This document shows positions 10,201 through 20,655 of a DNA stretch of 64,000 nucleotides, piece after piece (within the stretch, counting starts at the first letter, position 1; each line of letters opens with the position of its first letter). The DNA is from Hippasteria phrygiana (lineage: Eukaryota; Echinodermata; Asteroidea; Valvatida; Goniasteridae), in assembly GCA_037893225.1 (NCBI GenBank), contig JAZGUH010000186.1:868001-932000 (forward strand), read 5' to 3'. The notes beneath the pieces are model-generated. The model had not been told where the DNA came from. It saw only the letters and a program-made list of their open reading frames with translations, and ran no database searches. The position numbers and the translations under genes were made by a program.

Positions 10201-12552
10201 ATTGGAATTTCCTAAGTGAACTCCAAGGAAGGGGAGACCTTCACTATTCCATGAGAAATTTAAGGGTTTGTCGCTTCGTCCGGTCCAAGAACCGGCCCAG
10301 AGACCCTGGGACTTTTGAGTGTTTAAACATGCAGCAGAGGATTTTGCGAAGAGGCCGTAGGCCTCCTCGACTGCTACAAAGCCCGGATCGGAGGTGACAA
10401 AGACCGTTATGTCATCTGCGTACGCCGACACAGCACAGGAGAAATCAGTATTAGGGATGCAAAAGGCCCGATTGGCTAATTTCTTTCGAAGATTGATTAA
10501 GAGGGGTTCTATAGCTAAAGAATACAGCAGCCCCGAGAGCGGGCATCCCTGACGTATCCCCTTCTCAAACGAGAAGGGGGCCGTCAGGGAACCACACACT
10601 TTAACAAGGCTCTCGGCGCCGCCGTACAATATTTGAATATAGGAAATGATATTTTTCCCAAAGCCCATGGCTCTCATGGTGTCAAAGAGATAGCCGTGAT
10701 CAACATTATCGAAGGCCTTTTTTTGATCCAAGTTGATCACGGCGAGGGGGGTATCGTTAAAATTTGAGTATGAGATGACGTCACGTATGAGATTTATGTT
10801 GTCATGGATGGAACGACCGGGGACACAGTAGCTTTGGTCTTCACCAACGACGCTGCCAATGCACTGTTTCAGCCTATTAGCAAGCAACTTGGCAAAGATT
10901 TTGTAGTCGGTGTTAAGAAGGGAGACCGGGCGCCAATTGGCAATGTCGGCCAGGTCCCCCTTCTTGGGAAGCAGGGTGATAACTGCTTTCCGGAGGGAAT
11001 GGGGCAAATAGCCAGATTGGATGGAAGATTCGAGGACAGAAAAAAGGTCATTCTTTAGGACGGGCCAGAAAGATTGAAAAAATTCTGAAGTGAGGCCGTC
11101 TAGTCCGGGTGTTTTATCTTTGCCAAGTTGCTTGACGGCGAGCTCGAGCTCTTCAATAGACAGAGGACGCTCAAGGTCCTCTGAATCTTCGGAGTCGAGC
11201 TCGCTGACATCTCGTAATAACTGACTGAGGGCGCTCTTGTCAGTGGGGACTCGGCTATAGAGGTTTTTATAGAAGTTGCGAACGTGCGTTTTAATGTCGG
11301 AGGGATTTTCAGATATATTTCCAGAGGGTAAAAGAATGTGGGAAATGTTTTTCGATAGAGAATTAGATTTTTCCAGGTTAAAAAAGTAAGTAGAGCACGA
11401 GTCAGTTTCGTTAAGATGTTGGAAACGAGATCTGACAAGAGCGCCCTGAGCTTCGGTTTTCAGAAGAAAATTTAGGTGATTCCTTTGTTCTACAAGGGTT
11501 TCCCTAGTTTGGGGTGTTAAGTCCGGCGCAGACTGAATCTTGTCGATCTTATGGTTTATGTCCAAAAAAGCTTGACGTTTTTCTCGAGCTAATTTGGAGG
11601 CGTACATTTGGGTGAGGGATTTAATATGCAACTTCCCGAAGTCCCACCAAGCGGCGAGACTCGGAAAGTCGCACACCTCATCCCTCCATTCGGTCCAGAA
11701 TTGAATGATAATTTCACGGTAGTTGTTATCTCCGAGGAGCGAGTTATTGAAATGCCAATAGGCGCTGCTCCTCGGAGTGTGGGAAGGAATTTTGAATGTG
11801 AGAGAAACAGCACTGTGGTCGGAAAGAGAACAAGGAAGAATGGCGCATGAATGAATAGAAGAAATAATACTAGGTGGGACATAAAACCGATCCAACCTGG
11901 CTTTGGAAACCCCGCATAGTTTAGCGGGGTTATTCCTCAGCCAGGTGAATTTTTGGTCGAGGGGATTCAGTCTGCGCCAGGCGTCACAAAGAGACAATGC
12001 ATTGACAGCGTCCCTGAGAGCCATGGCAACTTTGGGTCTGTGCTCGATCGGCATACACAGACGATCAATAGCCGGATTTTCGGTACAATTAAAGTCACCT
12101 CCGATCACAATGACACCGTCACCGCAGCCGGAACAGTGGTCCAGTAATTTATTGAGTGCAAGTAAAGCGCTTTTGTCAAGTTGGGGAATAAGAGCATTAT
12201 AAATATGATAAATGATATTATTGAGTTTAATTTTAGAATAAATAATATGTCCATCATAGATGGTAGAAGAAGAAATAACTTCGACGTTATTGTTATTATT
12301 AACAAGAGTAGTTACTCCCGAGCCTTTGGGCCCGGGAGAACAGAATGGGGAGTAGGACCACATGTTCCAGCAAGGGCTGTTTTCATTTAAATGATAAGTT
12401 TCTTGCAAAAGAACTATGTCGGGGTTAGAAGCAATTTGGTCAATATATATTTGAAAGGAATTGTTTTGGATAGGTGCGGAGCAGCCCGCGGTGTTGAGAG
12501 TCAGCAGTGACAGTGTCATTGCTAGAGTGAAGAAATGGCTACAAATATCCAT
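7255..12552 (-). CDS. LINE copy B ORF2: endonuclease-reverse transcriptase with a duplicated C-terminal part
   Basis: An open frame of 1765 codons. The AP-type endonuclease covers about residues 12-240 (LLTLNTAGC, LLQETY, IGGDFNC, SDHSAV). The reverse transcriptase covers about 450-750 (NWRPVSLLN, DQKKAFDNVDH, GIRQGCPLSGLLYS, AYADDITVF). The remaining C-terminal region with the Cys/His cluster CGWCGEKGSIHHLFITC occurs twice, because a 1401-bp segment is repeated in tandem. The unit is 467 codons, so the frame stays open and the original stop is bypassed at the joint (NIVTWF then YSLAVLS). The normal length for this family is about 1,290 residues. The catalytic boxes look intact, but activity of the lengthened protein is unknown. 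Confidence 0.88.
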   Translation of the reverse strand: MDICSHFFTLAMTLSLLTLNTAGCSAPIQNNSFQIYIDQIASNPDIVLLQETYHLNENSPCWNMWSYSPFCSPGPKGSGVTTLVNNNNNVEVISSSTIYDGHIIYSKIKLNNIIYHIYNALIPQLDKSALLALNKLLDHCSGCGDGVIVIGGDFNCTENPAIDRLCMPIEHRPKVAMALRDAVNALSLCDAWRRLNPLDQKFTWLRNNPAKLCGVSKARLDRFYVPPSIISSIHSCAILPCSLSDHSAVSLTFKIPSHTPRSSAYWHFNNSLLGDNNYREIIIQFWTEWRDEVCDFPSLAAWWDFGKLHIKSLTQMYASKLAREKRQAFLDINHKIDKIQSAPDLTPQTRETLVEQRNHLNFLLKTEAQGALVRSRFQHLNETDSCSTYFFNLEKSNSLSKNISHILLPSGNISENPSDIKTHVRNFYKNLYSRVPTDKSALSQLLRDVSELDSEDSEDLERPLSIEELELAVKQLGKDKTPGLDGLTSEFFQSFWPVLKNDLFSVLESSIQSGYLPHSLRKAVITLLPKKGDLADIANWRPVSLLNTDYKIFAKLLANRLKQCIGSVVGEDQSYCVPGRSIHDNINLIRDVISYSNFNDTPLAVINLDQKKAFDNVDHGYLFDTMRAMGFGKNIISYIQILYGGAESLVKVCGSLTAPFSFEKGIRQGCPLSGLLYSLAIEPLLINLRKKLANRAFCIPNTDFSCAVSAYADDITVFVTSDPGFVAVEEAYGLFAKSSAACLNTQKSQGLWAGSWTGRSDKPLNFSWNSEGLPFLGVHLGNSNKYVQQNWEKCKNKLNKTLSSWSRLFYALSFKGKIIIANQLAASKTFHSLAVLSPPANVLSELQNSLVDFVWSNKRHYLTKETLYKHPDKGGLGLVCLQARKFTFRLTTVQRFLGIHSHPAYFLIGHLFKQYQKLGFDFNLFHLNTDPKFYTSLPVFHSELLRAWTASGARIETQPDSINHVYNLPLNCPILSNTADGGGPLPVRLAACGVKLVRHLLEPTTGRWIEALTFITSFRGLRPPSLRLLELDIKHLRYTLILHFPNLFSEKGCTLPASDLQQISALPDCPVLFKLPSYDNGLSAPSKMLYAVFNEEVNHLSSLSSSYWHKPGFLDSSTQIQWRNIYQSPTSKKEGDLQYKLLHNFLPSLSVLHHFNPDISSTCGWCGEKGSIHHLFITCPAIQPALRLLQSLLHRLLPSLQLTFDIYWALIPHAKGRTKEAVRLANFLIISCKNVIYYLYRTSRFVEPLLIWQQRLKNKILIEFTFYKMSDNINTFCNKWSINNALLTCTNNIVTWFYSLAVLSPPANVLSELQNSLVDFVWSNKRHYLTKETLYKHPDKGGLGLVCLQARKFTFRLTTVQRFLGIHSHPAYFLIGHLFKQYQKLGFDFNLFHLNTDPKFYTSLPVFHSELLRAWTASGARIETQPDSINHVYNLPLNCPILSNTADGGGPLPVRLAACGVKLVRHLLEPTTGRWIEALTFITSFRGLRPPSLRLLELDIKHLRYTLILHFPNLFSEKGCTLPASDLQQISALPDCPVLFKLPSYDNGLSAPSKMLYAVFNEEVNHLSSLSSSYWHKPGFLDSSTQIQWRNIYQSPTSKKEGDLQYKLLHNFLPSLSVLHHFNPDISSTCGWCGEKGSIHHLFITCPAIQPALRLLQSLLHRLLPSLQLTFDIYWALIPHAKGRTKEAVRLANFLIISCKNVIYYLYRTSRFVEPLLIWQQRLKNKILIEFTFYKMSDNINTFCNKWSINNALLTCTNNIVTWFF
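7260..10061. repeat. Perfect tandem duplication, two units of 1401 bp
   Basis: Units 7260-8660 and 8661-10061 match at every position I compared. Mismatch begins exactly at the edges: the base at 7259 differs from 8660, and the base at 8661 differs from 10062. The absence of divergence implies a very recent event or an assembly error. Confidence 0.85.
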
Positions 12553-12572
12553 AAATTAAAGCAGAAAAAAAA

Positions 12573-14226
12573 CTATTTGTCTAGAGTATTTACAAGTTTA
12601 GAAATCCTCTGCTGCATGCTCTTTTGCAGAAGGGGGTTGTTGCGGAGGGGTTTGAGTTGTCTAACCAGCCCAGGAATGTTTGCCGTGAATTTTCTGGCAA
12701 TCTGGGCTGGTTTCTTTCTAGCTTTAACCGAAGACAGGAATTTAATAAGGTCATTTTGAGATAGGGGGCCTTTTGTTAGAGGGAGGACTTCAGACGGAAG
12801 GTCTTCGTCCGTCTGAGCGTCCTCCCAAGTCACGGAGTCGGTGTCGGCCTCACCCGCGGTGGACGCCGGGGTCGACGGCATGGGGGTTTGGGAACCAGAG
12901 AGGGGGGTGGGAGGGATGGAGGACTGGGAGTCGAGGGCCTGGGAGAGGGTGGGTGAGGCTGTCGTCATGGGGCTCTGTTGTTTTCTAGCCAGTTTTCTGC
13001 GGGGGGAGGGTGAATGAAGGGGAATGAGTTTGGGGGAATCGTTGACGGGAGTGGGGGAAACCTGTTTACGTTTGGTGACAACGTCCGAAAAGGATCTGGA
13101 GGGAGGAGGGGGAGAGCCCCATATCGGCAGCACTTCGGGGGGATTGGAGGGAGGATTGGTAGGAGGAGCCCGGACTCCGCCCCCGCCAGGGGTGCGCGCT
13201 GCATCCGCAGCGAGCGTGCTCGGGCCGGCCGAGTCCGACGCGCGGGGCGAGCCGGACGAATAACGGCCGTAGCCCCATGATGGCCGAGGACCAGCATAGC
13301 TCTTGGGGGGGCGCGCACGCTGCGGCCCAGGGCCGGGACCCCTCAGGGACCCCGCCCGTGGGTGGGGGTGGCGCGGCGGTCGGAACTTCCGACCGACGAA
13401 CCGACCCCGCAGGCGCAGGGGAGGCGGGGCCGGGCGGGTCGGATTTGGATCGTTTGGGTGGGTGTTTGGGGTCGGATTTGGAATTAGGTTTGACGAAGAC
13501 GGGTGGGGGGTTGAGGGGGTTGGTGTCGCCATTGGCACCGTCGTCCCCGCGGGCGGGGTTCTGCTTCTTGCAGGCTCTGCTTATGTGGCCGAATTCGCCG
13601 CAATTGAAGCAGCGCACCGACTCCGTGGATAGAAAGACCCGATAATTAGTGCCAGAGAAATTAAAATTGATGTGATCGGGAGGGGTGACATTGGGGTTGA
13701 GAAGAATTTGGACCTGTCTTCGGAAGCTCATTATGTGTGTGAGATTTTTACTCTTTAGTCCCAGGGGAATGGGCCGAATCTGCGACACCACCTTACAGAA
13801 AGACGACAGGTTGGCCGCAATGACTCCGTTCGGAATTTCAGGGTAGACATTAGAAAGTGTTAGACGGGTAGTAGGACGGACAAGAGGGGTCAGCTCGAGA
13901 AAGGAGCCGTCGTACGCTAGTTCTTGTTGTTGAACTGCATCGACGACCGCCTCTCTCGAGCTGAGATAGATGGCAATTCGGCCATTGGAAATCCGAGAAG
14001 CTGAGAGTATGTCGTTGGGGTTAAGGTTTTTGGTTATGGCGGCCATGTAGGATTGAACGGAGACATTGTCAGCCGCCTTGAATGAAATGCCATTGTTGCG
14101 GGTAACATTCCTGAAAGGCTCATTACCCTCAACAATGGGCTTAGTAGGCCCAGCCGAGGGCACGCTCGGGCCAGCCGAGGGTACGCTCGGCTGAGCCCTT
14201 ACAGATGTGTTCGCTTGACTGGTCAT
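12573..14226 (-). pseudogene. LINE copy B ORF1, frameshifted
   Basis: Equivalent to the 548-residue ORF1 of copy A but in two frames. The N-terminal part, starting at 14226, carries the RRM-like region and the zinc knuckle CFNCGEFGHISRAC. The C-terminal part is in another frame from about 13340 down to 12573. The break lies in the GC-rich Pro/Gly linker around 13260-13360, where copy B differs most from copy A. Either indels within the low-complexity linker or loss of a segment would explain it. Confidence 0.82.
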
Positions 14227-14235
14227 GGTGACCAG
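14219..14235. promoter_or_regulatory. Inverted repeat centred on the ORF1 start codon, copy B
   Basis: Same 7-bp stem and TGG centre as in copy A, containing the ORF1 ATG on the minus strand. Confidence 0.5.
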
Positions 14236-14440
14236 CCACAGCGAGAAAACAACGAAATGAAATGCAAAATGAACGTAAAATTACTCTAAAATGATAACAC
14301 CCGACAAAAGGAGGAGGGTCTAGTAGGACCTATAAACAAAACCAAATACAACAGTATAAAAACTAGGACCATACGCGGTCTAAAACGCTAGATATTCTTA
14401 CTTTTCCGGGAGCTCGATCGAAACACGTCCGAACACGAAG
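14227..14440 (-). promoter_or_regulatory. 5' leader of LINE copy B
   Basis: Leader identical by eye to copy A's from ACGTAAAATTACTC through GTCCGAACACG. Probable internal promoter. Confidence 0.55.
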
Positions 14441-14470
14441 AAGAAGAAGAAGAAGAAGAAGGAAGAAAAA
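14437..14470. repeat. (GAA)n microsatellite at the 5' end of LINE copy B
   Basis: At least seven GAA units, then an A-rich run. A shorter GAA run sits at copy A's 5' end (6516-6526). This fits insertion at, or 5' junction formation on, TTC/GAA repeats. Confidence 0.7.
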
Positions 14471-14483
14471 AAAAATCAGAACA

Positions 14484-14562
14484 AAAACAAAGCCTTTTCC
14501 GACTGACTTTGTCGGAAAAGCCAAAAAGGCCTTTTCCGACTGGCAGTGTCGGAAAAGCCAAT
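14484..14562. repeat. Two adjacent hairpins of the same sequence
   Basis: CTTTTCCGAC...GTCGGAAAAG occurs twice in a row (about 14491-14520 and 14529-14558), each a 10-bp perfect stem with a 7-base loop. The loops differ (TGACTTT versus TGGCAGT), so the stems look more constrained than the loops. Confidence 0.7.
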
Positions 14563-14805
14563 TAAGAAAAAGCCGATTGCTATATTTTACAAAATTTGCC
14601 CCCCCCCCCCCAGTCCATATTGAGATAAGTAAACATGTATACCCACTTACATGTATACAATTTCCTGGCTCCGATTGGATTTCTAAATTGGTTTAAAAAA
14701 AAAATTATTTTGACAATTTTCGTTTTAAAACTTTGTTTTTCATTGAAGGTCACAACAGGCAGCCAAGGCAAGGTGAGGAACAGAGAAGTCACATTGGAAG
14801 TTTAA

Positions 14806-15097
14806 CGGGCTTTAATCGAGGAGGGCCAGCTGGTTGCCATTCACTTGGACGATCAATCCAAACGGCGTAACATTGGGAAACTCATTTCCAAAAGCCAGGA
14901 CAAAGTAAAAGTGCATTGGTTGGATGAAGGAGTGGATAGAGCTGAACATGGGAACTGGAAGGAACAGTCGTCCCCATACCGATGAACTTCCTATTGAGTC
15001 GGTGATTCTTTGGGGCTGTTCACTTCCAAGGCAGTGCCTTAATAGTGCCACTAGGAAGGAATTAAAAACAAAATATGCTCAGTTGGATCGAATTTAA
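14806..15097 (+). pseudogene. Decayed coding fragment, unrecognised family
   Basis: The frame 14806-14985 reads protein-like (EEGQLVAIHLDD, GKLISKSQDKVKVHWLDEG, GNWKEQ). From about 14970 a second frame continues it (ELPIESVILWGCSL, RKELKTKYAQLDRI) to a stop at 15095-15097. The join implies one frameshift. It resembles C-terminal segments of invertebrate transposon-encoded proteins that I recall, but I cannot name the family. No start codon or splice site is convincing. Confidence 0.4.
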
Positions 15098-15573
15098 TAA
15101 CCTCATTTAAACACCCCCCCCCCCCCAAAAAAAAAAAAAATTAAAGCCCACATTCATTGCAGGGGTCATAATTTTGAATCTGATTGTCTGATGATGACTT
15201 TGATCACAGGGTGGGACATAAAAAAGGTCACAAAAATAAACATTTTATAAATCGTGGTTGTTTCACATATTGATTTCTGTGACATGCCATCCAAAATGAT
15301 GACAATATGCCCGTTGAACATTAACAAGCAATTCTGTCTCTCAATATTATTAGACCAGTTTTACTCTTGGTTCTGTGATGAGTGGCATAATTAAACTCCC
15401 ATGATTTTCTGAAAACATTCTGGTAAAGAAATGAATTAATGAGAATTAGTTTTTATTGAGGTCTTTATTTTTGGCCCTCACTGTATATAGACCTTTGACG
15501 AATTGTGTTAGCTACATTTTGATACCCCTTTTGCTACCAGAGACTGTAAATCGTCCAAGATTGACAACGGTTT

Positions 15574-16378
15574 ATGCAGGCGTCACACTGTCCCGAAATT
15601 GACACCAGATGGCCATACGAATATGGAATTTTGAATTTCGCACGAAGATGGCCCCGAACTTGGTCATCAGCCAATCAACAGCCGAAGCAAGTACGATGCC
15701 TGCAGAAGGTCACACGATGGCACCCGAACCACACACGAAGGCAACACGAAGATGTGAATTTGTATTAAGTAGGGCACACGAAGGGCACACGAAGGGCACA
15801 CGAAGGGCACACGAAGGGCACACGAAGGGCACACGAAGGGCACACGAAGGGCACACGAAGGGCACACGAAGGGCACACGAAGGGCACACGAAGGGCACAC
15901 GAAGGGCACACGAAGGGCACACGAAGGGCACACGAAGGGCACACGAAGGGCACACGAAGGGCACACGAAGGGCACACGAAGTCGTATTGCCTTCCTAAGA
16001 CAATCGGGCAGCTTCTTGTTTCCTTCGTATTGTCTTCGTGAGGCGAAAAATACCCGATGGCACCGATGATCACACGAAGTAAAGACGAAGATGACACGAT
16101 TTGACAAGATGCCCTCACGATGGCCTTACGATGGACACACGAATTCAACACGAAAATGAACCTTCGCAAGGTCCTTTGGCAATTTGTTGGCATGCCAAAG
16201 ATTTTGCCACCGCTCACGAAGTTGCTGCCGGAGCCTGAGAAACTCCACCGGCGGTCATACGATGGCTTAAGATGCCCTCACGAATGGCCCGATGTTTTTA
16301 CGATCCGAGCCGAATTTGAAAATTTCCTTTATCGTGTGTCCATCTGGTGTCAATTTCGGGACAGTGTGACGCAAGCAT
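15574..16378. mobile_element. Non-autonomous DNA transposon (MITE-like) with a minisatellite core
   Basis: Terminal inverted repeats of 33 bp (15580-15612 and 16340-16372) match perfectly by eye; they begin GCGTCACACTGTCCCGAAAT. An outer ATGC matches on both sides after a 2-base gap. The interior has no transposase. It is built almost entirely of ACGA-containing words, including a tandem array. Possible flanking TA duplication; the family was not identified. Confidence 0.8.
15774..15979. repeat. 11-bp minisatellite GGGCACACGAA, about 18-19 copies
   Basis: Near-perfect tandem array inside the MITE. Eleven is not a multiple of three, so frames through it give an 11-residue period (TKGTRRAHEGH-type on plus, VPFVCPSCALR-type on minus). 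The long open frames here are by-products of the array, not genes. Confidence 0.92.
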
Positions 16379-16674
16379 TAGGGTAACCACATATGCCCGT
16401 AATTTACCCCTATCGACTGCACAGTGCCCGAACAAAGTGTGATGAGTAATTCAATTCGCGTGCGCCCATGCGTGCAAGCACTTTGCAATCAGTATTTCAT
16501 TTCCATGCCGTTTGTTTCGGGCTGTACGTGTGACATTTCTAATCAGGTACTCTTTAAATTTGCAAAGTTTCAAACTGCATCACTTTTCAATAAGATATTT
16601 CAGATCAAAAATTGTTTCAAATATACCTTTGGTATGTGACACCTGCACAAAGTTCAGCAATTTGTGTGACAAGG

Positions 16675-17670
16675 CATATTGTAGTAGGGTGTGCCATATG
16701 CCTTGGATGATACAACACGGTCAGTGTAGAGTCTGTAGGGTACATCATAGAGGAAGGATCCTTCCTCCATGGGTACATGTACTGTATGTAGTAGGGTGTG
16801 CCAGAGGACTTGGGTGATACAACATTGTCAGTGTAGTGTCAATAGGGTACGCCAATTGGTGTACTGTAGTAGGGTGTGCCATAGAACTTGGATGATACAA
16901 CATGGTCACTGTAGAGTCTGTAGGGTATACCAATTGGCGTACTGTAGAAGGGTATCCCATAGGACTTGGACAGGGGCGGATCCAGGAATTTTTGTAGGTG
17001 GGGGGTTCTGAAATTTGCCCAGAAAAGTGATTCCCAAAATGTTCCGCCCGCAAAAAGAACCCTGTATTTGCAAGGAGTAGGCCCCTACAAGCAAAAAACA
17101 AAACTTAATAAAAAAATTAATAATTGGCAACAAGCAGGGTGGGGGGTTTCGAACCCCCAACCCCCCCTGGATCCGCGCCTGCTTCCTGCTTCGATGATAC
17201 AACATGGTCACTGTAGAGTCTGTAGGGTACGCCAATTGGCGTACTGTAGTAGAGTGTGCCAAATGACTTGGATGATACAACATGGCCATGTAGAGTCAGT
17301 GAGGTATGCCAATTGGCGTACTCTAGTAGGATGTGCCAAATGACTTGTTTGATACAACTTTGTCCGTGTAGTGTCAATAGGGTGTGCCATCGGACTTGGA
17401 TAATACAACATGGTCATTGTAGAATCTGTAGGGTACGCCAACTGGCGTACTGTAGTAGGCTGTGCCATAGGACTTGGATGATACAACATGTCACTGTAGA
17501 ATCTGTAGGGTACGCCAAATGGCGTACTGTAGTAGGGTGTGTCAAATGACTTGTTTGATACAACTTCGTCAGTGTAGTGTCAATAGGGTACGCCAATTGA
17601 CGTACTGTAGTAGGGTGTGCCATAGGACTAGGATGATACAACATGGTCAGTATAGAGTCTGTAGGGTCCA
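16675..17670. repeat. Satellite cluster 1, unit about 79 bp with a palindromic core
   Basis: Diverged tandem copies of a unit made of GTAGGGTACGCCAATTGGCG, then a TACTGTAGTAGGGTGTGCCA block, then ACTTGGATGATACAACATGG and a CACTGTAGAGTCT block. The core GTACGCCAATTGGCGTAC is a perfect 18-bp palindrome. Related clusters are at 28860-29240 and 31330-31705. Confidence 0.85.
16966..17195. mobile_element. Short interspersed repeat with GGCGGATCC / GGATCCGCG ends, inside the satellite
   Basis: Interrupts a satellite unit right after CATAGGACTTGGA. It starts CAGGGGCGGATCCAGG and ends CCTGGATCCGCGCCTG, so the ends are imperfect inverted repeats. A second copy lies at the same satellite position at 29245-29440, so satellite and insert were copied together. 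Confidence 0.65.
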
Positions 17671-17829
17671 CAGTATCAGGATATTGCGATGGGGCATGGG
17701 AGTTCTTAGAATCAGTAGTGTATGGCATCAAGAGCATTGTTAAAAGTAGCACTATCAGAGATTTTAGAGACTTCAGCTCCAGCAAAATGTACGCCCATCA
17801 TAATTGTTTCAGGTACTCTAAAGTTTAAT

Positions 17830-19820
17830 TAATGAACATAAAAAGTTGTAATAATAACAGTACAAATATGTAAACAAAAATAATAAAAATGAAGTTTGTT
17901 AGTCTTTTCATTTTTTTCCGACCTGAAAAATGAAAATTCAACAGTGATCAGAACAGTACAGTACAAGGCAATCTTTATGATTGCCAAGTTCTAAAACATT
18001 TCAGTGTAATACTGAATTTTAAGCAGACTGCATTATTGTGGATTTAATATGTTCCAGAGGTTTTTAAGAATCTTCGAATGGTAGTTTGTTGAAGCCAGAC
18101 AAAAGTTCACATCAAAGTAAAAAGAATGTTTCCTTGAACAAAAACTACATAGACCATATTTCAAATGACCACTGACTTTTCTTACAACCCCCAAAAAGAG
18201 TCAAAATCTTTTGTCTGACGTGTGATGCTAATTAAACTATTCAAGAGACCGAGTTGTAATAAAGAACCTCACTCATAATAAGTAACTGTGTGGTTGCATT
18301 TGTTTGCTAAGTATTTTATCCATAAACTAAAAAAAACCTGATAATGTATCTTTTGAGAAAGAAAAACTAGCTTAAAAAGATTAGATTTTCTGTAGTTTTT
18401 AGCTTTAACTCTTTTAATCTAAATAATGAGATACATGCGAGTTTTGATGACAAGTCTAGAGCTTTATCCTAAAAGACTGACTTATTTTTGTGTCACACAT
18501 GTATATAACCGTTGAAATTGGTGTTTTGCTGTTATTGTTGCAAATCAACACTGACTTATGGACAAACAATACTTCTGAAGTATATTTTAAGAAAAAATAT
18601 TGAATAATTGGAAATTGTAATAAGTGATTGAGAATAAATTTACAGTTATGTTTTGCATTAAATGTTCTTGTTTATGTGTTGATTTATTTCACTTATGATA
18701 ACTTATTTAACCTTTTATTAATAAATACCAAATTACCTGAAGATTTAGTAAACTTTTGACATGGTGAAACGGTAAAAATAAAGTAAAATTCTAGTCATTC
18801 TACATAGAAACGATGTATTTTTTAACTTCCGAATTTGGTAAAATTTTACCAAATTGTTTTTACCGAGATATTAGGCAAATGTTCGTACCAATTTTTAAAG
18901 TAAACATTTTCCAAACTTTTATGAAAAACCTTACCCAACACCTGTTGTGTAAAGTTTTATCTAACTATTAGCAGGTTCGTATGGCACATTGCAATTATGT
19001 AAATGTTTCCACAACCAATGTATTTAAAACCAATCCACTTTAAAATAAGGCTCCGATTCTGTCTGTCCGTCAGTCATGGACATTTAAAATAGTAACAATT
19101 AACAAACGCCAATTATTTGTCAATGATAAATGATCCAAAAAAAAAAATATATATATAAGCTGGTCACAGCGTTGACAGAAAATTGGGCATCGGAAATAGC
19201 GCCACCAGGCCTACGTACAGAGATGTTGTCACAATCCGCGTTGACGTCACTCGAGTGACCCGAGATCGTTCGTTTACTCTAACATACTGCGCATGTGCAA
19301 CTTTCCCTGATTTGGAGGCGCGAGTAAGCGCGGGTTAGTAATCGAACACGCTCATAAAAAAAATATGGAATAAAAAATACCACACATATATTCAAATAGA
19401 TGTAGGCCTGTGGCATAAAATTCTTATTTGGTTCACAATATTGTAACGTGACATTTTGGAGACACTGAGGTGTCTAGCATGTTTTTAACAAAAAAAAACA
19501 TTTCTTAATTTTACTGTGAAATTTAACCGTGTTCAATAAGTATTTAACTTTCACAAGAGTTTACTGCAATCTTTAAAGATAGATTGCACAAAATAAATAT
19601 ACATGTAAGTCTACCAGACTACCAGTACATATTTTATGCAATAATTACAGTACCTGCTACTCCAGCAATGCGAGAGTACAATTACATTTTGCATTCCATT
19701 TTGCTAAGAGTTTTAGGTATTTGTCAATTATCATATAGATGTAACAGGTTAATTGTTTTGAATATATTTCAAATTTGCCTGTATCTCTTTATTATGGTAC
19801 TAATGACAATTTTCATTTGT
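17830..19820. other. AT-rich stretch with no supported gene
   Basis: Mostly AT-rich sequence without coding signal or recognisable repeat. There is a short (AT)n at about 19148-19157. It lies upstream of the first exon of the DUF4806-like gene, so it is probably an intron or gene flank. Confidence 0.6.
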
Positions 19821-19826
19821 TTTCAG

Positions 19827-19891
19827 ATATCTCAGCTATCGAGAATAGGTGGAGTTAACTGGAAGGACACTGTGAACAAGATCATGCACAG
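19827..19891 (+). CDS. DUF4806-like gene, exon a
   Basis: A 65-base internal exon preceded by a pyrimidine-rich TTGTTTTCAG acceptor and followed by the donor GTAATA. It encodes ISQLSRIGGVNWKDTVNKIM ending HR, in frame from its first base and leaving a split codon (AG). The next exon supplies the third base. The Gly-Gly plus VNKIM-type helix matches the opening of the DUF4806 domain as I recall it from invertebrate and fish hypothetical proteins. Upstream exons were not found in the window. Confidence 0.6.
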
Positions 19892-20504
19892 GTAATATAC
19901 TGTAACGGGCCCGGAACACCCGTTCAGAGAATGATTGTTCACACCCCCGGTACTGTAGATGCGATACCCACCGTATACTTACGGCTCGACGGCTGTTCAC
20001 TGCGGAGGCTCAGCGCACGTTGACTACAGAGGGCGTGCTTCACAGAATCCGGTAGCTGCCCGTGTACGTGTGATGAAGGTTTACAAAATGGGCGGGGATT
20101 GGAAAAGGGGTTTAGGGGAAGGGCGTCTCGAAGGTCAAACTATATGGACGGGGCCAAAGGGGAGGGGGTATAGTTGAGAATCACACCGTAGAACCAATCC
20201 TAATTAATTATGTCGACAATTGCTGTATGGACATAAATAAACAACTTGACACACGGGTCAGACAATGATGCTCAGCAGACAATGTAGAAATTGTAGCGAG
20301 GAAACCATCTTGTATTTCAACGGCAAATCAGTATAATTTATTCGAAGGATCTCACGGTGAAATCATCAATGGAGAAATTACATTCATTGTTCACTGTTGG
20401 ATCGAGTTGAGTGACCTTTTGCATATCGCCATCAGTGGGGAAACTGGCCTAACGCAAACTGTGCTTGGCGCTTGCATTCATAATACGTGGCTCAATTAAC
20501 TTGC

Positions 20505-20655
20505 TATTAACTTCACGGCTCTTGTAACCGACTTATTCTTCTATTAATCTTCACGGCTCTCGTAACCGACTTATTCTTGTATTAATCTTCACAGCTCTTG
20601 TAGCCGACTTATTATTCTTCTAATCTTCACGGCTCTTGTAGCCGACTTACTCTTC
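20505..20655. repeat. Tandem repeat, unit about 45 bp, four copies
   Basis: Four diverged copies built around CTTCACGGCTCTTGTARCCG plus ACTTATTCTT. It lies just before the 3' end of the CR1 element. Confidence 0.75.

Larger units (their letters stand above)
6546..14440 (-). mobile_element. L1/Tx1-like LINE, copy B, with an internal 1401-bp duplication
   Basis: Second full-length copy of the same LINE family, in the same orientation and directly upstream (in element sense) of copy A. Its 3' end (about 6546) sits roughly 25 bases from copy A's 5' end, separated by a T-rich stretch and three GAA units. ORF2 is uninterrupted but carries a tandem duplication. ORF1 is frameshifted. The right end is followed by (GAA)n at 14437-14463. 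Confidence 0.9.

Noticed and set aside
15774..15979. CRISPR array
   Set aside because: Unit of 11 bp with no spacers; the genome is animal.
15609..15998. Long open frames on both strands through the ACACGAAGGGC array (TKGTRRAHEGH or VPFVCPSCALR repeats)
   Set aside because: An 11-bp array without stops is open in several frames at once. Identical periods on both strands show it is a repeat by-product.
17690..17812. Candidate exon upstream of the DUF4806-like gene (GYCDGAWEFLESVVYGIKSI)
   Set aside because: It ends at a possible donor CAG|GTACT, but its phase does not join exon a without a stop, and no family match is evident.
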